The translations under genes and the position numbers were made by a program. DNA of 64,000 nucleotides from Muscardinus avellanarius (Eukaryota; Chordata; Mammalia; Rodentia; Gliridae), in assembly GCA_963383645.1 (NCBI GenBank), contig OY726560.1, positions 32,431,003 to 32,495,002 of the forward strand, read 5' to 3'. Under the pieces are notes generated by a model. That model was not told the origin of the DNA. It did no database searches and saw only the letters and a list, made by a program, of their open reading frames with translations. Within the stretch, counting starts at the first letter, position 1; every line of letters begins with the position of its first letter. Of this stretch, positions 53,022 through 64,000 are shown piece after piece.

Positions 53022-54497
53022 ATCCTTTTCATCTTTCTGCCTCTGTCATCCTTTTTCTTTAGCTTGTTGCTTCATTTTGCTTCACAAAATGTCCACTGCA
53101 CCTTTAAGAATTGCATTTGTTGTAAATGGGAAAGAGTTGGGTCCAAAAAACCAAAAGGAACATTCTTGCCCAGTATAACTCTTTCAATTGCTCTCCTTGA
53201 ATCCCAGGCAGTAGCAGATTGTTGATTAGAACTGGACATGGGTTTATTCCTAATACAATAGTAGGAAATGTCTAGGGACAGAAGAATTAGGCTTAGGCAT
53301 TAAGTCATCCGGAGATATTGTACCAATTGGCTTGGTTTTAATTAGAGGAATGTGAAAGATTGACACCCCCTACTGAGATCTAACAGATGATAAAACCATA
53401 GCTCAGAAAAGTCCAAGACACACCACCAGGTATTGGCAGAACAGAATCCAAACTAAGATCCAGCTATTATAATTCTAGGCCATTGTCTATGTCATATATC
53501 TGTACAAGGGCCATTAGACAACCTATTTAGAAGCTACAAGTCACTGCCAGGCACAGAATTTAGAACATTAAACTTCATTTCAGCTGTCTCCACAATAACT
53601 TTGGGAACAACAAATAGGAAAGTGGACACTCCAGTACTTCTATGCCTTAAAGCATGACAAAGTAAACTTCTTAAAATTTCCACGGGATACATCTCTGATC
53701 AGTTGTACTCTCTTGCTCTCTGTAACATGGAAGACTTCTTTTTTAATCCTAATATATAACAAATTCTATACACAATGAAAATCCTGAAGCCTTCAAGTAC
53801 AGTCTCAGATTGTTCTTATACTTTAGTACCTATTATCATTGATTATTTTTCCTAGGAGGTTTTTAAAAAATTATCTTTACTATTAGATGGGTTTAATCTT
53901 GACCCTTGACATAAATACATACGTACAAAGGTGTTGCTAAATGCATAGCATCTGCAGAATTATCATTCTATAGATTTCAGTTTCCCCAAAAGACCAATTT
54001 CAGTTACCAAAGCATAATAGTCATATTTCAGGGGTTAAAAAGCCTATTTTATTCCAGCCAACTAATGTTCTATAATAAAATTGATTATTTCTACTACATA
54101 GCTGTGATTTTTATCAGCATGAGTATTCATCATGCATCACTATTACATTACCATTTGTAAAGTATTGTAGAAATTTCAGTCCTTATCCCCTAAGCACTTA
54201 AAATATAACTTCTTACGAAGAGAAATATGAAAACTAAATGTGCAAACTAAGTTGGGTATAGTAGAAACTATAATTATGCCTTTAGAGGCTCTACAAATTT
54301 CTCTGTTATATGCTGACAGAATTATAACGAGCTTTTATCATACTAGTATAAATGAGAGTAGGAGAGTATGGGGGTTCATGCAGCTAAAAAGCTCCTCATA
54401 CCAGGGCTCACATCCCACACTATTGCCAGGGTGTCATCATTCAGAGTTTCAGCTCTCATCTATATTGGGAGTAAAAATTAAAAGTTCCACTTAACTG
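53022..54497. other. unassigned non-coding sequence
   Basis: No repeats of the families seen elsewhere and no supported gene. One of the longest repeat-free parts of the window. Confidence 0.4.
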
Positions 54498-54580
54498 GAT
54501 TACAGCAAGGATTAAATGAGTTAAATTTAACATAGTTCCCCATAATAGTAAGTGCTGAATAAATGGTAGTTATTCATTTT
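54498..54580 (+). repeat. MIR 3' part
   Basis: 'gcaaggattaaatgagttaa' and 'gtaagtgctgaataaatggt' are characteristic MIR 3' words. Confidence 0.75.
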
Positions 54581-55781
54581 GGGTGGATGCAATAATCAAA
54601 CAACAAGACAACAGATACACAGCTTTTAAATAGCAAATGATGTTATAAAAGAAATCAGTAGTATTGTGACCATGACCAAATAGGTTTGGGCCTGTATTTG
54701 TTGTACTTATAGTCTCATAAATATGTCATCACTCTTTTGTTTAGCATATACATTTTATACCATTCATCTATTTGCTGTAATGCACAGCTATTTCATGCCA
54801 GTTTAAGGATTTATCCAGTAATAATCTTGCAGCCACCAACAAACTGTCAGAGAAAACAGATTCTGAAAACTCTATTTTATAGGTTAGCATTTTAAATAGG
54901 GGGAGGTGTAGTAAAGAATTGTACCATAAATTTTGTAATGATCCTACATAGTTTTCTAAGTCAACTGAAATTTGTTTGGGGTGTGTAGTTTATCGGTTAT
55001 ATTTAGGTTTCTGTGGCAACAGATGCAATCATTGCATACACATCCTGCAGCTGGGTAGACAGACAGTCTCCTCTGAGACTTCAGCTTGCAAATAAAGCAG
55101 CATGAGAGTAAGAGGCAAGCATTCTTCTGCTCCAGGAGGCTGAGTACACTGCCCTTCTAGGATACCAATCTCAGGTGATAGCCAAAGGGGCTTCCAAACA
55201 CAACTCTCTCTCTCCTGGTCTCTCATGGAACAATTGAGACATCTTTGCCCCAGGCACAAAGATACTTTCACTTCTGCTTTTAGAATTTGGAACGTATGTT
55301 AAATAAAACACAATGGAACACCATACACTAAGTACCTGGTTCTCATCCATCTCAGAATATTTCCTGTGTTTCCAAAATGGAAATTATAAAAAACACAGTT
55401 CATCTGCTCTGAAAATAAAACTCAGATGAGACTGATGTTAACAGTTATTCTGTATTATTTTAACGTCATATAAATAGATTACTTCCATGAAAAATTTTAA
55501 ATGAGTTATTTTTCCCACAAGATAAAAAATAATTTAAATCAATTTTTAGTGTCCTGAGTTGTTTCTCCTTCTAGAAAAGGCATAAACTTATAGTTAGTCC
55601 CTATTGTTATATAATAATATAAGGAATAACCACTGAAGAAGTTACAATGTTGAACCTTTGATCCAGTCTTCTATTCTTCAGTTCGCCCAAAATTGTATCA
55701 TGAAGCTATCATTCCACACATGCCTGTAATTGCTTGCAAATGGTATGCTTATGAAATCTATTTCATTAAAAGAAAATACAG
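54581..55781. other. unassigned non-coding sequence
   Basis: No supported gene. The block at 55030-55270 is less AT-rich than its surroundings, without a recognised family. Confidence 0.35.
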
Positions 55782-55977
55782 CCAGGCATGGTGGTGCACA
55801 CGTGTAATCCCAGCATTCAGAAGGCTGAGACTGGAGGATCATGGTTCGAGGATAGCCTCAGCTACCTAGTGAGGCCCTCTGTAACTTAGTGAGACCCTAT
55901 TTCAAAATAAAGAATAAAAAATAGGGCAGGGGGTGTAGCTCAGAGCTCGAATGCCCCTGGATTCTATCCCCAGACCT

Positions 55978-55978
<1 letters not shown>
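55782..55978 (+). mobile_element. B1-ID SINE
   Basis: 'gccaggcatggtggtgcaca' start, full B1 half, ID half ('gcagggggtgtagctcagag'). The tail has become a microsatellite. Confidence 0.93.
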
Positions 55979-56040
<62 letters not shown>

Positions 56041-56042
56041 AA
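55979..56042 (+). repeat. (GAAA)n microsatellite
   Basis: About 16 GAAA units derived from the SINE tail, ending at the left TSD of the old L1. Confidence 0.95.
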
Positions 56043-56050
56043 ATGCAGAG

Positions 56051-57705
56051 GTAGACTTCTGGGAAGATGGTGACTGAGGGAAGCAGCACATACCAGTCCT
56101 GCTGACACTCAATATTCATTACCTTAAAAACAGTGTTCTAACAAAAGCCAGAAAACACCACAACTTTAAAAAGAACAGAGGTGACGGGGGGGAAAAAAAG
56201 CTAGAAGACCAATCAGAGAACAAAAAAGAAACCTGCCCCCCTTGCAGCCATGGGCACCACAGAGGTGCCATCTTGCCTCACTGTGCCCAACTCCAGAGTT
56301 GAACAGGAAGACAACCAAGGACCTGAAGTAAGTAGTTGCAGATCATATGACTGTAAGTTATCAGTTCCTCCTGCACAAACACCAGCTACAACTTCCAGCA
56401 GTGGCTGCAGAGCTTGCCGGGCCCTCCAGAGATCCAGAGCAGCACTCAATAACACCAGAAGAGAAATCCACCCACTTCATACCCATGGGCATAATGGCAG
56501 AGCCATCTTGCCTCAATGCACCTGACTCCAGAGACAAACAGAAAAACAACCGAGGACTTGTAGTAAGCAGCTGCAGATTATTGGAATTGTAAGTCATCAT
56601 TCCTCCTGTGAAAACACTGACTACAACTTGCAGCAGTAACTACTAAGCTCACCACACCCTCCAGAGATCCAGACCAGCTCTCAGCTACACTGATCAATCC
56701 CATCAGTAAGTGAACCTGCCATCCCTGTGGGAGAATGCCCAGTGTGGTGCCTCCAAGGATGCAACCACGATAAGCCCCCTGGATCTGAGACTTTGAGGTT
56801 CAACCCGGAGAAGGTGGGGGTGGTGTCTGCTGTTGGACATAGCAGAGGATTGGACAGATTCAGGCTCTGCATCAGTAGAAAGTGTGGGAGGCAACCTACA
56901 CTTAACACTAGATCCAAATGGTAGGATCTCTGGATCACCACAGACCACCTAATTGGGGTGAATGGGGAGAAGTTAGACCAGCCCAGACCTAGTTGTGCAG
57001 AAAAGACTCTAGAGTTTGGTCTCAGAGGCATCTGCCACCTACAGAAACAGTGAGAGACCAAAACTCCATATCTGTGGAAAGCATGGAGGGAGATCTACAC
57101 TTAACAATAGATCCAGCCCCATGGATACCGGCCATCTGCATAGACTGAGAAAGACTCAGAGAACCAGACTTGCAGCAGGAAAGGTACCAATGGCAATTGG
57201 TATCTGCACACAGAGAGAAACTGCAGTGGCCCAGTCAGCTGAATAATCGTATATTTGTAGGGCTGTATTTTTTTTGTTTTGTTTTGTTTGTGTGTATGCT
57301 CATTTTATTGCTCTATCCCCAACCCCTCTCCCAAGCTTCTTCCCTGTACATACCTACTCTCTTCTCTCCATCCCTTTTCTTTTTTTCTTTCTTTTTTCTC
57401 TCTCTTCTTTGTCTTGTATTAAATCCACTTCATACCACTAAACTAAAAACTCTACATTGGTTACTAGAATACTACTAAATATTCACTATCTCTAATATCT
57501 ACTATATACTACTTTACCAAATTCATACTCTCATTCTATTTGATCCTATCTGTGGCTTTGCCCTATTCCTGCATATATGAATTCACTTTGCTCCTCACTT
57601 AACCTTCACTGTTGAATACAACACAACTTGCTCTTGGATATACCAGCTGATATCGAGAGACTGAAAGAAATCTACCAAAAGCAACATATACAAGCTTCTG
57701 AAATC
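56051..57705 (+). promoter_or_regulatory. 5' UTR of the older L1 with two ~235-bp monomers
   Basis: The block starting 'gccatcttgcctcactgtgc' (56267) is repeated, diverged, from 'gccatcttgcctcaatgcac' (56502). Shared words include 'acaaccaaggacctg/acaaccgaggacttg' and 'ccctccagagatccaga'. It differs from the VNTR-type leader of the younger L1. 57245-57620 is T/C-rich and unexplained. Confidence 0.75.
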
Positions 57706-58820
57706 ATGAGAAGGAATAACAAGGAAGCAATGAGCTCCCACAATCCCATAATAACAGAACCTGACAACACAGAATTGCAGAGGTCTCCAGAAGGTAAAAT
57801 CAGGAATATAACCGTGAAATAACATAGGATGCCAGGTGTGGTGGTGCACACTTGTAATCCCAGCACTTGGGAGACTGAGACAGGAGGATCACACATGTTT
57901 GAAGCCAGACTCAGCTACTTAGTGAGGCTCTCAACAACTTAGTGAGATCCTGTTTCCAAATAAAGTATAAAATAGGTCTGAGAGTATAGCCTGGAGGTAG
58001 AAAGCCCCTGGGTTCCACCCCCCTGTACCACCAAAAAAATTTTTGAAAAAACAAAAAAAGAAATAACACAGGACTTTTGAAAATAATTTAGAAAGAAATG
58101 AAGGATGTAATCATTGAGGTGAAGGCATCAACTCAAATTATAAACAATTGATTAGATCACATGGAGAAGAGAATCTCACTCCTAAAAGATAACTCAAAAA
58201 AGAATTTCATAAATTCAACAGCATGAATTGGATATTGAAGAAAAATGGGCACATTTAAATAGAGCTAACCTAAGAATAATTGGCATAAAACAGAGAATCA
58301 AATGGGAAGCCAAAGTTATCAACAATCTTTTCAAAGAAGTAATATCAGAAATTTTTCCAAACATAGAACAAGAGGTTGATACACAGGTACAAGAAACTTA
58401 TAGAACCCCCTTTAGACAAGATCAGAGAAAAGGTTCCCCATATGACATAATAGTCAAACTGAACAATGTAGAAGCCAAGGAAAGAATCTTAAAGGAAATA
58501 AAAACAAAAGACCAAGTGACATTCAGAGACAAACCAGTTAGAATCACTCCAGGGTTCCCAATTCAAGTCATGAAAGCCAGAGGGTGTGGAGCAGATAATT
58601 CCAAACTCTGAAAGAAAACAACTTGCAGTCAAAAATTTCCTACCCAGCAAAACTATCTCTCAAATTAGATGAGGAAATAAACATGACAAACAGAAGCTGA
58701 ATAAATTTGTCTTCTAAACTAGCACTAGAGAAAATACTCAAAGAGATTAACTACAAAGAAGAAGTAAGTAATACATGCCAGAACCAGAGAAACAAAAATT
58801 TCCACTCAGCAAACAACTAA
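57706..58820 (+). pseudogene. L1 ORF1 pseudogene, split by a SINE
   Basis: Starts at ATG 57706 ('MRRNNKEAMSSHNP'). Homologous to the intact ORF1 at 42971 through the coiled coil, the RRM ('RANLRIIGIKQRIKWEA') and part of the C-terminal domain ('KAKERIL'-type region at about 58470). A B1-ID SINE (57831-58061) interrupts the N-terminal half. Further frameshifts and stops follow, including loss of frame after 'MKARGCGADNSKL'. No functional product is expected. It is the older relative of the ORF1s at 20520, 28965 and 42971. Confidence 0.9.
57831..58061 (+). mobile_element. B1-ID SINE inserted in old L1 ORF1
   Basis: 'gccaggtgtggtggtgcaca' start, complete dimer. The flanks gaaataacatagga / gaaataacacagga are its TSD. 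Confidence 0.93.
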
Positions 58821-58866
58821 GCAAAGAAGGACAAACACTACCCCAAACAGAAGTTAAATCTCAATA

Positions 58867-61800
58867 TGTTAGAAATTAAAAACCATCTCTCAATAATCAC
58901 ACTGAACATAAATGGCCTCAACTCCCCAATAAAAAGAAGGTGGTAAATTGGATTAAAAGCCAGAATCCATCTTTCTGCTGTCGGCAAGAAACACACCTTA
59001 CAAGTTAAGATAGTCACAAAATAAAGTCAAAGGGCTGGAGCAAAGTAATCCATGCCAACAAAACTCAAAGACAAGTAGGAGTAGCATCTATGATATCAGA
59101 TGAGTTAGACTTGAAGCCTAAGCTTATTAGAAGAGACAAAGAACATCATCTTTTACTGGTAAAAATAACAATACAGCAAGAGGAAATAACTATAGTCAAC
59201 ATTTATGCCCCAAACACATGTGTAGCTACTTTCATAAAACAAACTTTTTGCTACATTAAGTCACACATAAGTCTCAATAAAATAATACTGGGAGACTTCA
59301 ACACCCCGCTCACACTCTCACACTGTTAGATAGATATTCCAAACAAACAGTCAATAAAGATGCCTCATAACTAAAGAACACCATTGACCAAATGAACCTA
59401 TTAGACACATATAGAATATTCCACCCACCGACAGCAGAGTTCACATTTTTCTCAGATTATTCACAGTACCTTCTCCAAATTAGATCACATCCTAGGCCAC
59501 AAGGTGAGCACTAACAAATTAAAAAAATGTGACATACTTCCCTGTATCATTTCAGACCATAATGGAATGAAACTAGAAATCAATTATAAGAAGAGCAAGA
59601 GAAACCACATAAACATGTGGAGACTGAACACCACACTGCTGAATGAAGAATGGGTCATAAAATAAATAAAGGGTGAAATCAAGAAATTTCTATAAACAAA
59701 CAAAAATAGAGATACAACCTATCAAAACCCCTAGCACACTTTGAAGGCAGTATTAAGAGGAAAATCCATACCACTGAGTACCCACATAAGAAGAACGAAA
59801 TAAATAACCTAATGAAACACCTCAAAGTCCTTGAAAAACAGGAACCATCTAACCCCAAAGCCAATAGAAGGAGGAAATTTTTAAAATCAGAGCAGAAATG
59901 AACAAAGTAGAGAATTTTAAAAAAATCAAGAAAACCAAAAGCTGGTTTCTCAAAAAAAAAATAACAACTTAAATAAAACATTCACCAACTTAAACAAAAA
60001 AAGAGAGAATCAACCCAAGTTATGAAGAGATAAAAAAGATATTACCACTTACAGTGTAGAAATCCAGAGGATTATCAGAAATTACTTTGAAAAACTATAT
60101 TCCAACAAAATGGAAAATCTGGAAGAAATTGACAACTTTCTACATAAATACAATCTACCTAAACTGAGTCAAGAAGATATAGAAAATTTAAACCAACCAA
60201 TAACAATCAAAGGGTTTGAAACAGCAATAAAGAGCTTACCATCAAAGAAAAGCCCAGAATCAGATAGTTTCCCAAGTGAATTTTATAAAACCTTTATAGT
60301 AGAGCTAATCCCGATACTCCTCAATCTGTTTTATGAAATAGAAACAGTGCTCTCCCAAATACATTCTATGAAGCCAACATCACATTAATACCAAAATCAA
60401 ATAAAGGCAGCTCAAGGAAGAAAAAGTACAGGCCTATATCATTGATGAACTTGGATGCAAAACTGCTAACCAAAATACCAGCAAAATGCATTCAAAACCA
60501 CATCAAGAAAACCATACATCATTACGTGATAGAGTTCATCTCAAGGATGCAAGGCTGGTTCAACATATGAAAATCAATCCATGTAAATCATCACATAAAC
60601 AGAACCAAAGACAAAAATCACATAATCATTTTAATAGATGTTGAAAAAGCATTTGACAAAATCAAACATCCATTTATGCTAAAAGCATTGCACAGAATCA
60701 GAATAGAAGTAACATACCTCAACATCACAAATGCAGTCTACAATAGGCCCACAGTCAATATCATATTAAATGGAGAAAAACTATAAAAATTCCTCCTAAA
60801 AACAGGAACAAGGCAAGAATTTCCATTATCACCACTTCTCTTCAATATAGTACTAGAGACTCTAGCCAGAGCAATAAGGCAAGAAGAGGAAATCAAAGGA
60901 GTACAAATAGGAAAAGAAGAACTCAAACTTTCACTATTTGCAGATGACAGGATACTAAGAAGATCTAACAAAACTCAACCAAACGGCTTATGGAACTGAT
61001 CAACAAGTTAAGCGTGGTGTCTGGATACAAAATCTATCTTAAAAAATTGGAAGCTTTCCTGTATACCAACCATAAATCTACTGAGAAAGAAATCCAGAAA
61101 ATACTTCCACTCAGGATATCCCACAAAAAAGTAAAATACTTAGGAATAAACTTAACCAAGGAGGTAAAAGACCTCTAAAAAAAACTATAAAACATTGTAA
61201 AAAATTGAAGCAGACCTTAGAAGATGGAAAGAACTTCCATGTTCATGGATAGGCAGAATTAATATCATCAAAATGGCCATATTTCCAAAAGTGATCTACA
61301 GATTCAACACAGTACTCATTAAATTACCAAGGTCATTCCTTACAGACATAGAAAAATCAGTCCTTAAATTAATTTGGTACAACAAAAAACCCAGAATAGC
61401 CAAAGTAATTGTAGAAACAGAAACCATGCAGGAGGAATCACAATACCTGACTTTAAACTATACTACGAAGCCATAGTAATAAAAACAGCATGGTACTGGC
61501 ACAAAAACAGATGCAGAGACCAATGGAGCAGAATAGAAGACTTAGAAAAAATTCCGCACACTTACAGCCAATTGATTTTTGACAAAGAAGCAAAAAACAT
61601 ACAATGGAATAAAGATAGCCTGTTCAACAAATGGTGTTGGCAAAAATGGTTAACCATATGCAGAAAAATGAAAATTAATTGTACTTTCTTATCCTGCACA
61701 AAAGTCAATACAAGATGGATCAAAGACTTAGAAGTTAGACCAGAGATCTTGAGGCTCCTTGAAGAGGGCATAGGTCCAACACTCCAACACATAGGCACAG

Positions 61801-62645
61801 GTAAAAACTTTCTCAATAAGACACTAAAGGCACAGGAAACTAAATGGTGAATCAATACACAGGATTGCATGAAACTGAAGAACTTCTGTACAGCAAAGAA
61901 AACTATCAAGAACCTCAACAGAAAGTCAACAGAATGGGAGAAGATTTTTTGCCTTCTACTCCTCTGATAGTGGATTAATATCTAGAATATACAGAGAACA
62001 CAAGAAACTCAGCACTAAGAAAACAAATAATGCAATCAAAAAAGGGCAAGGGAACTAAATAATCACTTCACTAAAGAAGAAATTCAAATGGACCATAAAT
62101 GCATGAAAAAATGTTCAATATCATTAGCAATCAAAGTGCTGAAAATCAAAACTACCCTGAGATTTCACTTAACTCCAACTAGAATGGCAATCATTCAAAA
62201 CACAAACAACAAATGCTGGAAAGGATGTGGAGAAGTAAGAACTCTACTACATTGTTGTTGGGACTTCAAATTTGTGTAACCACTTTGGAAAACTGTATGG
62301 AGGGTCTTCAGAAGAATGGGAACAAATTTACCATATGATCCAGCAAAACCATTTCTGTGTATCTATCTAAAAGAATGGAGACCAAACTACCAAACTAATG
62401 CTTGTGTATCATAGCTATGTTCATAGCTGCACAATTCACCATTGCCAAATTATGGAACCAGCCAAGATGTCCATCAACAGATGAATAGATTATAAAACTA
62501 TGGGATATATACACAATGGAATTCTACTCAGCCATAAAAAAAAAATCACTTCATTTACAGGGAAATAGATGGGACTGGAGAACATTATGCAAAGTGAGAT
62601 TAGTCAGTCACAAAAAATAAGAAACCAGATGCTCTCCCTAATATG
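58867..62645 (+). pseudogene. L1 ORF2 pseudogene
   Basis: Collinear with the ORF2 at 43934 from 'MLEIKNHLSIITLNINGLN'-like sequence through the endonuclease ('ILGDFNTPL' near 59310), the reverse transcriptase and the C-terminus ('MKKCSISLAIKVLKIK' near 62115). Many stops, frameshifts and small deletions break it into pieces of at most ~158 codons. The catalytic FADD region survives as 'SLFADDRI' near 60940. The cysteine-rich end keeps 'CWKGCGE', where the younger L1 has its stop. Confidence 0.93.
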
Positions 62646-62946
62646 TGAAAGCTAGGGAGAAAACGGGTCATAGGAGGTACTCTAGATGAAGAAGAGGATA
62701 CTCTAGATGAGCAAATAGGGTGACCTGAGGGGATGGGAGGAGGGAAGGGAAATTCTCTAATGTTCATGATGTACATTAACAAACATAACAAAGTCAATCA
62801 CTAAGCCAAACATGAAAAGGATGGATGGGGAGGGAATTGAGTAAGGGCTAATTGAGTGATTTGTGCATGTGTGCCTCCACCATCTTGTACTCCTTTAAGA
62901 TGGATGACTACAGTGCACCAATAAAAAGTTAAAAAAATAAAAAATC
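62646..62946 (+). other. 3' UTR of the older L1, without antisense segment
   Basis: 'aaacgggtcataggaggtac', 'ggtgacctgaggggatggga', 'caatcactaagccaaacatg' and 'ccaataaaaagttaaa' in uninterrupted order. This shows that the ~750-bp antisense segment in the younger L1 is an addition. Confidence 0.85.
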
Positions 62947-62961
62947 AAAGACAATACAGAG

Positions 62962-63145
62962 CTGCACGTGGTGGCACACATTTGTAATCTTAGCATTTGG
63001 GAGGCTGTGACAGGAAGATCACAGTTCATGGGCAGCCTCAACTATTTAGTGCGGCCCTGTTTCAAAATAAAGAATAAAAAATAAGGCTGGGGTATGGCTC
63101 CGAGGTCGAATGCCCCCCTGGCTTCAATCCCCATTACTGCAAAAA
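62962..63145 (+). mobile_element. B1-ID SINE
   Basis: 'gctgcacgtggtggcacaca' start, shortened B1 half, ID half ('ggctggggtatggctccgag', 'ggcttcaatccccattac'). Confidence 0.9.
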
Positions 63146-63204
63146 ACAAAAAAACAAAAAAAAGAAAACAACAACAAAAAAAACCCCAACAAACAGATAT
63201 GACA

Positions 63205-63327
63205 ACTTTTACCTGTAATCCCACTATTTAGGATGCTGAGACAAGATGATTGCAGGTTTGAGGCTAATCTTAATAGTTTAGTGTGGCCCTCAGTAATTTA
63301 GTGAGAATCTGCTTCAAAAAAAAAAAA
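63205..63327 (+). mobile_element. B1-type SINE, 5'-truncated monomer
   Basis: 'acctgtaatcccactattta' to 'gtgagaatctgcttc', then poly(A). Confidence 0.85.
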
Positions 63328-63545
63328 TAGAACTGAGCATGGTGGTGCATGCTTGCAATCCCAGTACTTGGGAGGCTGAGACAGGAAGATCGCAGGTTCA
63401 AGAATATTCTTAGCAAGTAGTGAGACTCTCATCACGCTAATGAGACTCTGTTTTAAAATTTTAAAAAATAGTGCTGGGGTGTAGCTCAGAGGTAAAACAC
63501 CCTCAAGTTCTATCACCAGTACAACAACAACAAAAAAATAAAAAT
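63328..63545 (+). mobile_element. B1-ID SINE
   Basis: 'actgagcatggtggtgcatg' start, complete dimer, ID half ('gtgctggggtgtagctcaga'), A/C-rich tail. Confidence 0.92.
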
Positions 63546-63565
63546 AAAAATAAATAAAAACCAAA

Positions 63566-63642
63566 AATAGGATTTGGGGTATAGCTCAGATGTAGAAGTC
63601 CTTTGAGTTCAGTTCCTAGTACCATAAACAAAACAAAGACAA
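63566..63642 (+). mobile_element. ID-type SINE unit
   Basis: 'aggatttggggtatagctca' and 'tgagttcagttcctagtacc', then an A-rich tail. It may be a duplicated ID half of the preceding dimer. Confidence 0.8.
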
Positions 63643-63907
63643 TGTTAAAGCTATTTCTCTATGCAAACCTTTCTCTGAGCATGACTTGTGTTCCTCTGTG
63701 GAATACCAATCTCTTTTTGCCTTTCTATTTACTCATTTTTATGAGGGTCTTTCTGATGACATAAATATCTTCATCTGCCTCATTTTACTTTTTCTCTATT
63801 TTTACTTTTTGTTTCCTCTATAATCTCTGATTTTCTATCCTACTTGTTAAATTTATTGAATATAAGCTAATATTTTCTATTCTTAATTTTAAAATTAGAT
63901 GAGAGAG
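63643..63907. other. unassigned non-coding sequence
   Basis: T-rich, with nothing recognised. Confidence 0.35.
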
Positions 63908-64000
63908 CCACGCACAGCAGTGCACACCTATAATCCCAGTACTTGGGAGACTGAGAAAGTAGGATAACAGTTTCCTGGCCAATCTCAGCAACTTAGAGAG
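63908..64000 (+). mobile_element. B1-ID SINE, cut by the window end
   Basis: 'gccacgcacagcagtgcaca', 'cctataatcccagtacttgg' and 'caatctcagcaacttagag' begin a B1 half that runs off the window. Confidence 0.88.

Larger units (their letters stand above)
56051..62946 (+). mobile_element. older full-length L1, decayed
   Basis: Begins GTAGACTTCTGGGAAGATGG, homologous to the start of the younger L1, and ends with the L1 3' UTR and A-rich tail. A 15-bp TSD with two mismatches is visible (aaagaaaatgcagag at 56036-56050; aaagacaatacagag at 62947-62961). ORF1 and ORF2 carry many stops and frameshifts, and a SINE interrupts ORF1. Confidence 0.93.

Noticed and set aside
55029..55271. Minus-strand 80-codon frame as a host exon
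   Set aside because: No splice-site pair, family motif or other support.

Overview
This is mammalian nuclear DNA, most likely from a sciurid rodent (squirrel, ground squirrel or marmot lineage). The main clue is dozens of SINEs that join a 7SL-derived B1-like half to a tRNA-derived ID-like half, an arrangement known from squirrels. They occur with rodent-type L1s and older shared mammalian repeats (MIR, L2, MER5-like). I recognise no host protein-coding exon and no functional tRNA, rRNA or other RNA gene. The window reads as intergenic or intronic sequence dominated by retroelements, many with visible target-site duplications (TSDs).

Layout: 0-3.4 kb is mostly unassigned sequence with one SINE. 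3,454-5,620 is a complete ORF-less composite retroelement on the minus strand. It has GC-rich ~92-bp repeats, a leader with diverged repeats, an array of ~50-bp units and an L1-like 3' end, flanked by a perfect 15-bp TSD. Its architecture resembles the ape SVA, but it is built from other parts. 5.6-17.6 kb holds SINEs, ID monomers and old repeats in unassigned DNA. 17.7-22.5 kb is an old minus-strand L1 that received a SINE, a short L1 and a full-length 'half-L1' (HAL1-like: intact ORF1, no ORF2). A second, near-identical half-L1 with a different TSD lies at 27.9-30.65 kb.

34,638-39,402 is a minus-strand class II (betaretrovirus-like) endogenous retrovirus reduced to broken gag and a dUTPase remnant. 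One of its LTRs is split by an 868-bp gammaretrovirus-like solo LTR. 41,494-48,725 is a full-length, young-looking L1 with intact ORF1 and an ORF2 broken by one visible in-frame TGA. 56,051-62,946 is an older, decayed full-length L1. The rest is SINEs, L2/MIR remnants and unassigned DNA.

The elements form one mobilisation network. L1 ORF1p/ORF2p would act in cis on L1 RNA and in trans on the SINEs, the half-L1s and the composite element. The half-L1s encode only the RNA-binding ORF1p and would need L1 ORF2p from elsewhere. A 3' UTR containing an antisense piece of L1 ORF2 is shared by the half-L1s and the full-length L1, but is absent from the two older L1 3' ends here. That links the two families by descent or recombination.
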